Positions 17,389 through 24,470 of a DNA stretch of 64,000 bases are shown here, in pieces. The notes beneath the pieces were generated by a model. That model did no database searches. It had not been told where the DNA came from and was given only the letters and a program-made list of their open reading frames with translations. The stretch is taken from assembly GCA_942492965.1 (NCBI GenBank), contig OW818656.1:1302001-1366000 (forward strand), written 5' to 3'. A program made the position numbers and the translations under genes. Each line of letters begins with the position of its first letter. The first letter of the stretch is position 1. The stretch comes from Sphingosinicella sp942492965. Lineage in GTDB: Bacteria; Pseudomonadota; Alphaproteobacteria; Sphingomonadales; Sphingomonadaceae.

Positions 17389-17910
17389 ATGGTGAGGGAA
17401 AACAGCGCGAACATGCCCGTCCACGCGCACGAGAGCCGCGCCCGCAGCCTCGCGAAGGCGATCTCGTGGCGGTTCGTCGGCACGCTCGATACGCTGATCC
17501 TGTCGTTCCTCGTCCTCACCTTCCTCGCCCCGCTGCTCGGCGCGCGCGAAACCGCAACACAGGCGGATAATCTGTCCACGGCGGGCTACATCGCCATTGC
17601 CGAGGTCATCACGAAGACGTTGCTTTATTTCCTGCACGAGCGGTTCTGGTCGCGGATGCGCTGGGCGGTGTGGACCGATCGGCGCGGGCGCCGCATCGAA
17701 GGCTTGCGCCGCAGCGGCTCGAAAGCCGCAAGCTGGCGCATTCTCGCCAGCCTCGATACCGCACTCCTCGCGCTGCTCTTTACCGGGCATCCGCTCACCG
17801 CCCTCACCATCGGCGGCGGCGAGGTGGCGACGAAACTCATCCTCTACGTGTTCCACGAGCGCGTGTGGGACCGCGTCCCCTATGGCCGCGCGAAGGACAG
17901 GCACGCATGA
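17389..17910 (+). CDS. Tandem DUF2061 membrane protein
   Basis: A 173-residue protein with two copies of the DUF2061 module. The first (about residues 20-90) contains KAISWRFVGTLDTLILSF, and the second (about 105-165) contains KAASWRILASLDTALLAL. Each module has two membrane helices and ends in a Glu/Lys and FHER-like signature (EVITKTLLYFLHERFW and EVATKLILYVFHERVW). Function unknown; some family genes neighbour sulfate-assimilation loci elsewhere. The ATG at 17389 was preferred, but an in-frame ATG at 17413 is equally possible. The stop overlaps the ATG of the next gene (ATGA), so the two are translationally coupled. Confidence 0.85.
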   Translation: MVRENSANMPVHAHESRARSLAKAISWRFVGTLDTLILSFLVLTFLAPLLGARETATQADNLSTAGYIAIAEVITKTLLYFLHERFWSRMRWAVWTDRRGRRIEGLRRSGSKAASWRILASLDTALLALLFTGHPLTALTIGGGEVATKLILYVFHERVWDRVPYGRAKDRHA

Positions 17911-19178
17911 CCGATCTCGCCCCGCTCGCCGATCTCGGCATCGCGCTCGCGCTCGGCCTGCTCGTCGGCGTCGAACGCGGCTGGAGCGCGCGGGGCGAAC
18001 CTGCCGGCGGCCGCGTCGCCGGTTTCCGCACCTTCGGCCTGCTCGGCCTGCTGGGTGGCCTTGCGGGCATCCTGCTGCCGGAGGCGCGGCTTCCGGCCGT
18101 GCTGCTCATCGCCGCCGCCGCGCTGGCGCTCGTCGTCGGCTATATCCGCGACATGGCGAAGGACAGCAACGCGAGCGTCAGCGCCACCACGACGATCGCG
18201 GCCCTCATCACGCTCGCGCTCGGCCTCCTTGCCACCACCGGCAACGTGCTCGTCGCCTCCGTCTCGGCGGGGGTGATGGTGCTGCTGCTCGCGATGCGCG
18301 AGGAGCTGCACGCGTGGATCCGCGGCCTCACCGCCGCCGAGGTGAAGGCGGTGGCGCGCTTCGCGCTCATCTCCATCGTCGTCTGGCCGCTTCTGCCTGA
18401 CGCCGCCTATGGCCCCTACAATGCATGGAACCCGCGCGACATCTGGTTCGTCGTCGTGCTCGTCTCGGGGCTGTCGTTTGTCGGCTACGTCGCGGCCCGG
18501 CGCTTCGGCGAGGTGCGCGGCACGCTTGCCACGGCGGCGGCAGGCGCGCTCGTTTCGTCGACCGCGGCCACCGCCGCCCTCGCCCGCCGCCTGGCTGCGG
18601 GCGACGATCCGCCCGCCCCCGCCATTGCAGGCATCGCGCTTGCAGGCGCAGTGATGATGGCGCGCACGCTCATCCTTGCCGCCGCCGTCGCCGGCTTCGT
18701 CGTGCCGACGCTGGCGTGGATCGTCGTGCCGGGCGGCCTCGCCGCGCTCGCCGCCTCGGCGTTCGTCATGCGGCACAACCGCCACGCGCCCTCCCGCGCC
18801 GCGCCGATGACCTCTGCGAACCCGTTCGACATCCTTCCCGCGCTCGGCTTCGCCGCGCTCATTGCGGGCGCTTCGCTGTTCGCGCGCTGGGCGGAGGCGC
18901 GCTTCGGCGAGGCCGGCCTCGGCATCATCATTGCGCTCACCGGCACCTTCGACGTCGATGCCGCCACCGTCACGCTCGGCGCGCTGCCCGCAGGCAGTCT
19001 CGATCCCGTCACGGCAGGCGCGGTGCTCGGCATCCCCGTGCTGCTCAACACCGCGTTCAAGGCCGCGATCTGCATCGCCCTCGCCGGCTGGCGCAAAGGC
19101 TGGGCGGCGGCCGCGACACTGATGTTCAGCTGTGCGGCAGGCGGCGCCGGCCTCGCGGCACTGGTTATTGCCGGGTAG
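17907..19178 (+). CDS. MgtC/SapB-DUF4010 family membrane protein
   Basis: A 423-residue polytopic membrane protein. The N-terminal third is MgtC/SapB-like: ADLGIALALGLLVGVERGW followed by FRTFGLLGLLGGLAG. The C-terminal two thirds fit DUF4010, with LSFVGYVAARRFGEVRG and GALVSSTAATAALARR. About 11 membrane helices are visible. MgtC relatives are tied to magnesium limitation and acid survival; this larger form is functionally undefined and may be a transporter. It is coupled to the DUF2061 gene by an ATGA overlap. Confidence 0.87.
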   Translation: MTDLAPLADLGIALALGLLVGVERGWSARGEPAGGRVAGFRTFGLLGLLGGLAGILLPEARLPAVLLIAAAALALVVGYIRDMAKDSNASVSATTTIAALITLALGLLATTGNVLVASVSAGVMVLLLAMREELHAWIRGLTAAEVKAVARFALISIVVWPLLPDAAYGPYNAWNPRDIWFVVVLVSGLSFVGYVAARRFGEVRGTLATAAAGALVSSTAATAALARRLAAGDDPPAPAIAGIALAGAVMMARTLILAAAVAGFVVPTLAWIVVPGGLAALAASAFVMRHNRHAPSRAAPMTSANPFDILPALGFAALIAGASLFARWAEARFGEAGLGIIIALTGTFDVDAATVTLGALPAGSLDPVTAGAVLGIPVLLNTAFKAAICIALAGWRKGWAAAATLMFSCAAGGAGLAALVIAG

Positions 19179-19204
19179 AGGTCCAAGGCACCATTGATAT
19201 TGCA

Positions 19205-19217
19205 ATTGATTCTCAAT
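19205..19217 (+). promoter_or_regulatory. Fur-box-like inverted repeat
   Basis: ATTGA-TTC-TCAAT is a perfect inverted repeat inside an AT-rich block (TATTGCAATTGATTCTCAAT), in a genome that is otherwise GC-rich. It resembles Fur boxes containing GATTCTCAAT. It lies about 40 bases before the ATG at 19257, where a promoter would be expected. Fur control is inference; other metal-responsive repressors could bind it. Confidence 0.5.
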
Positions 19218-19256
19218 ATACTCTATTGAGACGCATGTGCAATTCATGGAGCCCGA

Positions 19257-19694
19257 ATGACGAACCCGCTCGAGGACCTGCTCAGAAAACCCGATCTACG
19301 CGATCTCGCGCGCACGCCGATGCACATGGTGATGGGCACGCGGCTGGTGGTGATATGCCAGCGTGCCGGCCACGACCCGCGCGAGGCGCTCTCCGAACGC
19401 CTCGGCAGCCCGCTCGCTGCGACACGGTTGCTGGCGGCCGTGCAGATCGTCGGCGATCACTGGCCGGATTGTTTCCTGATCAGCCCGCCCTGCTGCCGGG
19501 GATTGGGGCCTGACGAGATGGCGCTTTCGGCAATGACGGCGGCGGCCGCAGCAAACGACCGGCCGCGCTTCGACACCGCCTGCCGTGAAATGCTGGACGC
19601 CGAGGCGCGCGACGCGACCTATGCGGCGCTCAGCGCCTTCGCCCGCGCGCTCCCGCCGCGCGCGGCAGCGCCAGCCTGCACGCGCCAGCCGTAG
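19257..19694 (+). CDS. Unknown cytoplasmic protein downstream of a Fur-box-like site
   Basis: A 145-residue protein I do not recognise. It starts MTNPLEDLLRKPDLRDLART, has no signal peptide or membrane helix, and is mainly helical. It contains Cys residues in VVICQRAG, DCFLISPPCCRGLGPDE, TACREM and a terminal PACTRQP; the paired CC in SPPCCRGLGPDE is the most distinctive feature. The start is supported by GGAG 6 bases upstream. An AT-rich promoter region with a Fur-like inverted repeat suggests iron or metal control. A role in metal handling or an iron-sparing response is possible but unproven. Confidence 0.7.
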   Translation: MTNPLEDLLRKPDLRDLARTPMHMVMGTRLVVICQRAGHDPREALSERLGSPLAATRLLAAVQIVGDHWPDCFLISPPCCRGLGPDEMALSAMTAAAAANDRPRFDTACREMLDAEARDATYAALSAFARALPPRAAAPACTRQP

Positions 19695-19749
19695 TTGTCA
19701 GCGCCGTACCTTCCGCTTTAGGATCGCCGCCTTTGGGGGGAGAGGCGGA

Positions 19750-19914
19750 ATGCAGGACCATGGCCAGCTCGGTGGACGTCCGGCGGCGGCGAAGCGGAGC
19801 AACACGCGCCGCCTCGTCGTCACCATCGCGATCATCGTCGTCGTCGCGGCCGTGCTCGGCTATTTCGTCGTCGATATCCTCGAAACCGCGACGCGCGCGA
19901 TGAAGGGCGGGTAA
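19750..19914 (+). CDS. Small single-helix membrane protein
   Basis: A 54-residue protein: a polar, basic N-terminus (MQDHGQLGGRPAAAKRSNTR) then one strong membrane helix (LVVTIAIIVVVAAVLGYFVV) and a short tail. A GGGGGGAGAGG stretch just upstream is a plausible ribosome site. Position 58 bases before a Flp pilin gene suggests co-expression, but there is no family match I can name. It could be a real small membrane protein or a chance frame; the clean topology favours the former. Confidence 0.55.
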   Translation: MQDHGQLGGRPAAAKRSNTRRLVVTIAIIVVVAAVLGYFVVDILETATRAMKGG

Positions 19915-19971
19915 CACTTCAGCAACCCGCACGTCCGATATCTTGTGCTGCAACAGCAGTGGACCGGATCG

Positions 19972-20136
19972 ATGCGTATTTTTCGCCGTCTTCTCGTCAG
20001 CCGCAGGGGCGCGACCGCCATCGAGTACGCGCTCATCGCCGCGCTTATTTCGCTTGCCGCGATCATCGCCTTTCAGATGCTCGGCCTCTCGCTCGTCGAT
20101 GTGTTCAGCAGCATCACCAATGCCATGACAGGCTGA
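19972..20136 (+). CDS. Flp family type IVb pilin
   Basis: A 54-residue prepilin: a short basic leader (MRIFRRLLVSRRG) precedes ATAIEYALIAALISLAAIIA, the invariant Flp pilin helix with Glu at position +5 after the Gly cleavage site. Flp pilins are cut by TadV/CpaA and assembled by the Tad machinery for surface attachment. No tad/cpa genes are in the window, so this is an isolated pilin gene. An earlier in-frame ATG (19945) would add nine residues, but the leader favours 19972. Confidence 0.9.
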   Translation: MRIFRRLLVSRRGATAIEYALIAALISLAAIIAFQMLGLSLVDVFSSITNAMTG

Positions 20137-20194
20137 TCGACACCCGCAATTGTTCCTGATACGTTCCACACCTTTCGATTCGAAGGGATGGATG

Positions 20195-20812
20195 ATGACC
20201 GATCTCGTGCTCTACACGAACCCGATGTCGCGCGGCCGCATCGCGCGCTGGATGCTGGAGGAGGCGGGCGCGGATTACCGCACCGAAATCCTGGAATACG
20301 GGACCACGATGAAGGCCCCCGAATATCTCGCCATCAACCCGATGGGCAAGGTTCCCGCGATCCGCCACGGCGACACGGTCGTCACCGAGTGCGCCGCGAT
20401 CTGCGCCTATCTCGCCGACGCCTTCCCGCAGGCGAACCTCGCCCCCGCGCTGAAGGATCGCGGCAGCTACTACCGCTGGCTGTTCTTCGCGGCAGGCCCG
20501 CTCGAAGCCGCGATCGCGGACCGCACGCTCGGTGTCGAGGTGCCCGCCGACAAGCAGCCGATGGTCGGCTACGGCACCTATGCCCATGTGATGGATGCGC
20601 TCGAAAAGGCCGTCAGCGCCGCGCCTTATGTCGCGGGCGACAGCTTCACGGCGGCAGACGTCTACATCGGCTCCCACATCAGCTGGGGCATCCAGTTCGG
20701 CACCATGGAAACGCGCCCGGCATTCGAAGCCTATTGGAAACGCCTCGAATCCCGCCCCGCGCACCTGCGCGCCACCGAACTCGACGACGCGGACATGCCG
20801 AAACAGGGCTAG
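20195..20812 (+). CDS. Glutathione S-transferase family protein
   Basis: A 205-residue GST. The N-terminal thioredoxin-like domain has LVLYTNPMSRGRIARWML (Ser in place of the usual Cys/Tyr activator), the cis-Pro segment INPMGKVPAIRHGD and the glutathione-binding TECAAICAYLADAF. The C-terminal helical domain contains YVAGDSFTAADVYIGS, the N-capping box. The substrate is unknown. Tandem ATGs at 20192 and 20195 make the start uncertain by one residue. It converges on the TetR gene with a 4-base gap. Confidence 0.92.
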   Translation: MTDLVLYTNPMSRGRIARWMLEEAGADYRTEILEYGTTMKAPEYLAINPMGKVPAIRHGDTVVTECAAICAYLADAFPQANLAPALKDRGSYYRWLFFAAGPLEAAIADRTLGVEVPADKQPMVGYGTYAHVMDALEKAVSAAPYVAGDSFTAADVYIGSHISWGIQFGTMETRPAFEAYWKRLESRPAHLRATELDDADMPKQG

Positions 20813-20816
20813 GACG

Positions 20817-21401
20817 TTATCGCGGTTTGAAGAGGCGTTCGATGATCCCGGCCGCCTCTTCCGCCGCATCCTCGGCCGATTGGCCCGAAAGCGCCGCAAG
20901 CCACGACATGCCTATGCCCACCGCTGCGATCGCACGCACCGTCTGTTCGGGCGTGCCGGCGATTTCGGTGCCGCCAGCCTTCACCAGCGCCTCCACCACC
21001 TGCCGCTGCTCGGCGAGGTTGCGCTCGATCACGGGCCGGATTGCCGCGCGCAGATAATCTGCCGAAAGCGCCGCCGCGATGAGGTGAAGCATGGCACTGT
21101 CCAGCTCGGCGGAGCTGAGCCCGGTCGGTCGCTTTTCCTTCGTCAGCCCCGCAAGATATTCGGCCCAGTCCCTCGGAACCGGCGCCGCCGTCTCGTGCGT
21201 CGAAAAATGCTCGAGCACAGCGACCACGAGATCCTCCTTGCTCGCGAAGTAACGATAGATCGTTCCCGCGCTCAGCCCTGCGGCCTTGCGGATATGTTCG
21301 ATCGACGTTCCTTCCACGCCGTGGGCACCGATGCACGCAAGCGCTGCCTGCAGAATACGCTCACGCTGCGCCGCCATATGGGCAGAATCCCGCTTCGGCA
21401 T
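20817..21401 (-). CDS. TetR/AcrR family transcriptional repressor
   Basis: A 194-residue TetR regulator. The HTH (about residues 10-55) reads RERILQAALACIGAHGVEGT, then SIEHIRKAAGLSAGTIYRYF followed by ASKEDLV, the canonical recognition pattern. The rest is the helical ligand domain. It diverges from the amidohydrolase at 21533. Two copies of the palindrome AATGAA-N6-TTCATT lie between the genes, so it most likely represses both itself and the amidohydrolase until a ligand, perhaps the amidohydrolase substrate, is present. The start MPKRDSAHM at 21401 is preferred over longer frames that run through the operators. Confidence 0.92.
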   Translation of the reverse strand: MPKRDSAHMAAQRERILQAALACIGAHGVEGTSIEHIRKAAGLSAGTIYRYFASKEDLVVAVLEHFSTHETAAPVPRDWAEYLAGLTKEKRPTGLSSAELDSAMLHLIAAALSADYLRAAIRPVIERNLAEQRQVVEALVKAGGTEIAGTPEQTVRAIAAVGIGMSWLAALSGQSAEDAAEEAAGIIERLFKPR

Positions 21402-21446
21402 AACTCTCCTGCGTGTCCGTTCCGCGTGCTTGTAATGCGCGCGCAT

Positions 21447-21470
21447 TATAATGAACAGAAATTCATTATA
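21447..21470. promoter_or_regulatory. Operator 1, perfect 9-base inverted repeat
   Basis: TATAATGAA (21447-21455) and TTCATTATA (21462-21470) are perfect inverted repeats with a 6-base spacer. The site includes a TATAAT, so binding would cover a -10 element. It is 46 bases upstream of the TetR start and has the same core as the second site at 21497. Confidence 0.8.
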
Positions 21471-21496
21471 GCTTGACGATGCTCTGCGCACAGTTG

Positions 21497-21514
21497 AATG
21501 AATAACAATTCATT
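21497..21514. promoter_or_regulatory. Operator 2, same core palindrome
   Basis: AATGAA (21497-21502) and TTCATT (21509-21514) repeat the core of operator 1 with the identical 6-base spacing. It lies 19 bases before the amidohydrolase ATG, so bound TetR would block transcription of that gene. The two centres are 47 bases apart. Confidence 0.78.
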
Positions 21515-21532
21515 ATGCGAGGAAGCAGCATC

Positions 21533-22624
21533 ATGGTCTGGACAAGGCGCATACGGACGGGAAGCGGCATGTTGCTCGCAGCGACATACTTGTTCGGCTC
21601 CGGTGCGCTCGCGGAGCCTGCCCCGCGCGCCGACCATCACATGCATATCCAGAGCGCGCTGATTACGGATTGGCTGGACGAAATTCAGAAGGCGATGCCG
21701 GGCGCCTTCGAAGGCATCTCCGGCGACATCTTCAATGTCCGCACGGGCAGCGATGCCGTGCAGGAGCTTGATCGCGCGGGCATTCGCCAGGGCGTGCTTC
21801 TCTCCGCCGGCTATATGTTCGGCTTTTCCGCCGTCCCGCTCGCACCCGAGGAGATGGCCCGGCGGATGCGCGCCGAGAACCGCTTCAACGTCGATCAGGC
21901 GCTGGCCTCGAACGGCCGCCTCGTCGCGTTCGTCGGCATCAATCCGTTTCTCGATAACGCAATCAGCGAACTCGAATACTGGTCGCACCAGCCCGGCGCT
22001 TCGGGCGTGAAGCTTCACCTCGGCAACAGCGGCCTCGATCTCGGCAAGCCCGATCAGGTCAAAACGCTTGCCGCCTTTTTCGCCGCTGCCCGCAGGGCGC
22101 GGATGCCGCTCGTCGTCCACCTGCGCGGCGCGGCGCCGTTCTCGAATGCGAACATCGCCACGTTCATCGACACGGTGCTGTCGGAGGCGGGCGACCTCCC
22201 CGTGCAGATCGCGCACGGCGGCAGCTTCGGCGGCATCGATACCGCAACCCTGGAAGCGCTTCGCCTCTATGGCGAGGCGATAGAGCGCAAGGCGCCGGGC
22301 ACCGCCAACCTCGTGCTTGATATCTCCGCCGTCGCCCAGCTCGATCTTTCGAAGCTCACGAACGTTCCGAAAGAAGGCATCGCCACCCGTACCGCCGACG
22401 AATGGCGCGCCGCCTACGTCGCCCAGATGCGCAAGATCGGTATGAACCGTTTCGTCCTCGCCAGCGACTGGCCCGCGCTCACGCCCCCGGCCGAATATTT
22501 CGCCGCCGAGCGGAAAGTGCTTCCGGTGAGCGACGCCGAGTGGATGGCGCTTTGCGAGAACGTGGCACCATATCTGCGCGCGGAGTGGATTGAGCGTCGG
22601 GAGATTGCGTCCGCAAAACCGTAA
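21533..22624 (+). CDS. Exported amidohydrolase_2-family metal-dependent hydrolase
   Basis: A 363-residue TIM-barrel hydrolase of the amidohydrolase_2 group. A signal peptide (MVWTRRIRTGSGMLLAATYL, cleavage near ALA) is followed by ADHHMHIQSAL with the metal-binding HxH. Further candidates are the Lys of GVKLHLGNSG, His in LVVHLRGAAP and IAHGGSFGG, and Asp in LASDWPAL. The substrate may be a lactone, amide or decarboxylated aromatic acid; the family is too broad to say. The ATG at 21533 has GAGGAAG 7-14 bases upstream; an in-frame ATG at 21515 overlaps operator 2. The divergent TetR gene probably regulates it. Confidence 0.88.
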   Translation: MVWTRRIRTGSGMLLAATYLFGSGALAEPAPRADHHMHIQSALITDWLDEIQKAMPGAFEGISGDIFNVRTGSDAVQELDRAGIRQGVLLSAGYMFGFSAVPLAPEEMARRMRAENRFNVDQALASNGRLVAFVGINPFLDNAISELEYWSHQPGASGVKLHLGNSGLDLGKPDQVKTLAAFFAAARRARMPLVVHLRGAAPFSNANIATFIDTVLSEAGDLPVQIAHGGSFGGIDTATLEALRLYGEAIERKAPGTANLVLDISAVAQLDLSKLTNVPKEGIATRTADEWRAAYVAQMRKIGMNRFVLASDWPALTPPAEYFAAERKVLPVSDAEWMALCENVAPYLRAEWIERREIASAKP

Positions 22625-22630
22625 CACGGT

Positions 22631-22678
22631 CAGCAACCGAGGTTCTACCGGCACAGGCCGGTAGGACCTCGGTTGCTG
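22631..22678 (+). terminator. Long near-perfect hairpin after the amidohydrolase gene
   Basis: Two 22-base arms (22631-22652 and 22657-22678) pair with a single wobble position around an ACAG loop. The left arm begins CAGCAACCGAGG and the right ends CCTCGGTTGCTG. It starts 6 bases after the amidohydrolase stop. There is no T-run, so it may terminate in a factor-assisted way or protect the 3' end of the mRNA. Confidence 0.55.
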
Positions 22679-22737
22679 GGCAAGCCATTGCGTACGCTGA
22701 AAAGGCATGAAACGTTTTTTCCGACACACGCTTGGTG

Positions 22738-23352
22738 TCACGCTTCGGTGACAACGGCCTTTTCATTGAAGCTCTTTGCTCCTTTCTCAATCCTACCAGT
22801 CGCGAGAAAATGAGCTAGATTTGGCTCAACCCTTTTGAAAAGACCATTGTGTGCGGCTAGCGAAATAACAACTTCGACACGTGTTAACTTCGGGTGCCTG
22901 CTCCATGGTGGGCGTCGACAGAAGAAACTCTCCCTCACACCCGTCTTTATCGCAGATCGATACGCTTCGACATCTTGAAGCAAAAACCTCTGCTCGCCGG
23001 GTTCCAAAGTGATAGGTAGATGAAGTGATTCTGGTAGATATGCGGGGTTCTGCAACGCCAACTCACGCCGGAGGAAAGCGGGGCCTCGTCTAAAGTACCC
23101 AGTTCTCCACCCGATAGCTGTCCACGTGACTCGCTGCTGTCCAATATTGGCTATGTTGATTTCAATGACATCCGTTGCGGGCTGACCACCACCATTGATA
23201 ATCAATCGGAGACCCGCTGAAATGCGGAGTTTCGGTTTTCGTTCCGATAGAACGATCCACAACGAAACAATAACGGCCGCCGCTGTGGCAATCGAGCCCA
23301 GCACCTGGCCAACTGCACTTATAATAGTCCAGAACAGAATAGGGTCTTCCAA
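22738..23352 (-). CDS. Unknown protein with one N-terminal membrane helix
   Basis: A 204-residue protein of no family I recognise. One helix near the N-terminus (SAVGQVLGSIATAAAVIVSL) is followed by a soluble, beta-rich domain (RISAGLRLIINGGGQPATDV, then IEINIANIGQQRVTWTAIGW) like proteins that sit on the inner face of the membrane. The codon use and base composition are clearly less GC-rich than the neighbours, suggesting later acquisition. The frame starts at TTG (23352) without a strong ribosome site, so the start is uncertain. It sits between a long hairpin and the Pit gene. Confidence 0.65.
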   Translation of the reverse strand: MEDPILFWTIISAVGQVLGSIATAAAVIVSLWIVLSERKPKLRISAGLRLIINGGGQPATDVIEINIANIGQQRVTWTAIGWRTGYFRRGPAFLRRELALQNPAYLPESLHLPITLEPGEQRFLLQDVEAYRSAIKTGVRESFFCRRPPWSRHPKLTRVEVVISLAAHNGLFKRVEPNLAHFLATGRIEKGAKSFNEKAVVTEA

Positions 23353-23444
23353 TAGCGCCTACTCAATGATGCCAGTTTTGGTATTTTTATCCGCTCCAAA
23401 TGAATTCTTCAATCTTCTCCTATTTCAAGGGCACAAGCATCCCG

Positions 23445-24458
23445 CTAAAACAACCGCGTGATCATGTAAAAAATCGCCCCCACCGCCGCTGATGCGGGAA
23501 TGGTGATGATCCACGCCATCACCACGTTCTGCGCGACGCCCCAGCGCACGGCGGAGGCGCGGCGGGCGGTGCCGGCGCCGACGATGCAGCCGGTGATCGT
23601 GTGCGTCGTCGAAACCGGGATGCCGAGCAGCGAGGCCGTGAACAGCATCACCGATCCGCCGGCCGACGCGCTGAAACCCTGGTGCTGCGAGAGCTTGGTG
23701 ATGCGCGATCCCATCGTTTCGATGATCTTCCAGCCGCCCGAAAGCGTCCCGAGCGCGATCGCGACGTAGCAGCTGATCGCCACCCAGTGCGGCACGTGGA
23801 ATTCGCCCTGCAGATAGCCGGTCGAATAGAGGAGCACGGTGATGATCCCCATCGTCTTCTGCGCGTCGTTGAGGCCGTGGCTGATCGAATAGGCGGCGGA
23901 CGATGCAAGGTGCAGATAGCGGAAGCCGCGTTCCGCGCCGCGGGCGGTCGCATCCTTCATCGCCCAGCTCGTTGCGAGCATGACGAACATCGAAAGGATC
24001 ATGCCGAGCAGCGGCGAGAGCACGATCGCGATCAGTGTCTTGTTGAGCCCGCTCCATTCGATGCCGGACATGCCCGCGTGCGCCACGCCCGCACCAATGA
24101 TGCCGCCGACAAGCGCGTGGCTCGACGAGGACGGAATGCCCTTCAGCCACGTGACGACGTTCCAGAACATCGCACCGATGAGCGCGCCGAACACCACGGC
24201 GGGCGTCACCATATCCTTGTCGATCAGGCCCTTGCCGATCGTTTCGGCGACCTTGTGCAATTCGGGGAAGATCAGGCTGAGGAAATAGGCGGCGAAGTTG
24301 AACACCGCCGCGAAAGCGACTGCTTGCACGGGCCCGAGCAGGCGCGTCGCGACCACCGTGGCGATCGAATTCGCCGCATCATGCAGCCCGTTCAGAAAAT
24401 CGAACGCCAGCGCGATGAGGATGAGGCCGACAAGCAGCGGAAACGCAAGTTCGTGCAT
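23445..24458 (-). CDS. pit: PiT-family inorganic phosphate transporter
   Basis: A 337-residue membrane transporter with about ten helices. Both PiT signature repeats are visible: FDFLNGLHDAANSIATVVAT near the N-terminus and HGLNDAQKTMGIITVLL in the middle, with VSTTHTITGCIVGAG late in the protein. The family moves phosphate, usually as metal-phosphate, with protons or sodium. It lies 12 bases downstream of the Nudix-DUF47 gene on the same strand, the normal DUF47-pit arrangement. A PHO box upstream of that gene probably controls both, so expression should rise in phosphate shortage. Confidence 0.95.
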   Translation of the reverse strand: MHELAFPLLVGLILIALAFDFLNGLHDAANSIATVVATRLLGPVQAVAFAAVFNFAAYFLSLIFPELHKVAETIGKGLIDKDMVTPAVVFGALIGAMFWNVVTWLKGIPSSSSHALVGGIIGAGVAHAGMSGIEWSGLNKTLIAIVLSPLLGMILSMFVMLATSWAMKDATARGAERGFRYLHLASSAAYSISHGLNDAQKTMGIITVLLYSTGYLQGEFHVPHWVAISCYVAIALGTLSGGWKIIETMGSRITKLSQHQGFSASAGGSVMLFTASLLGIPVSTTHTITGCIVGAGTARRASAVRWGVAQNVVMAWIITIPASAAVGAIFYMITRLF

Positions 24459-24470
24459 CGTTTCGTGTCG

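Noticed and set aside
22631..22678. Insertion-sequence end
   Set aside because: There is no transposase or matching second inverted repeat nearby; kept only as a hairpin.
23353..23444. Small gene in the AT-rich gap upstream of the low-GC protein
   Set aside because: Only short frames without ribosome sites; more likely promoter DNA.
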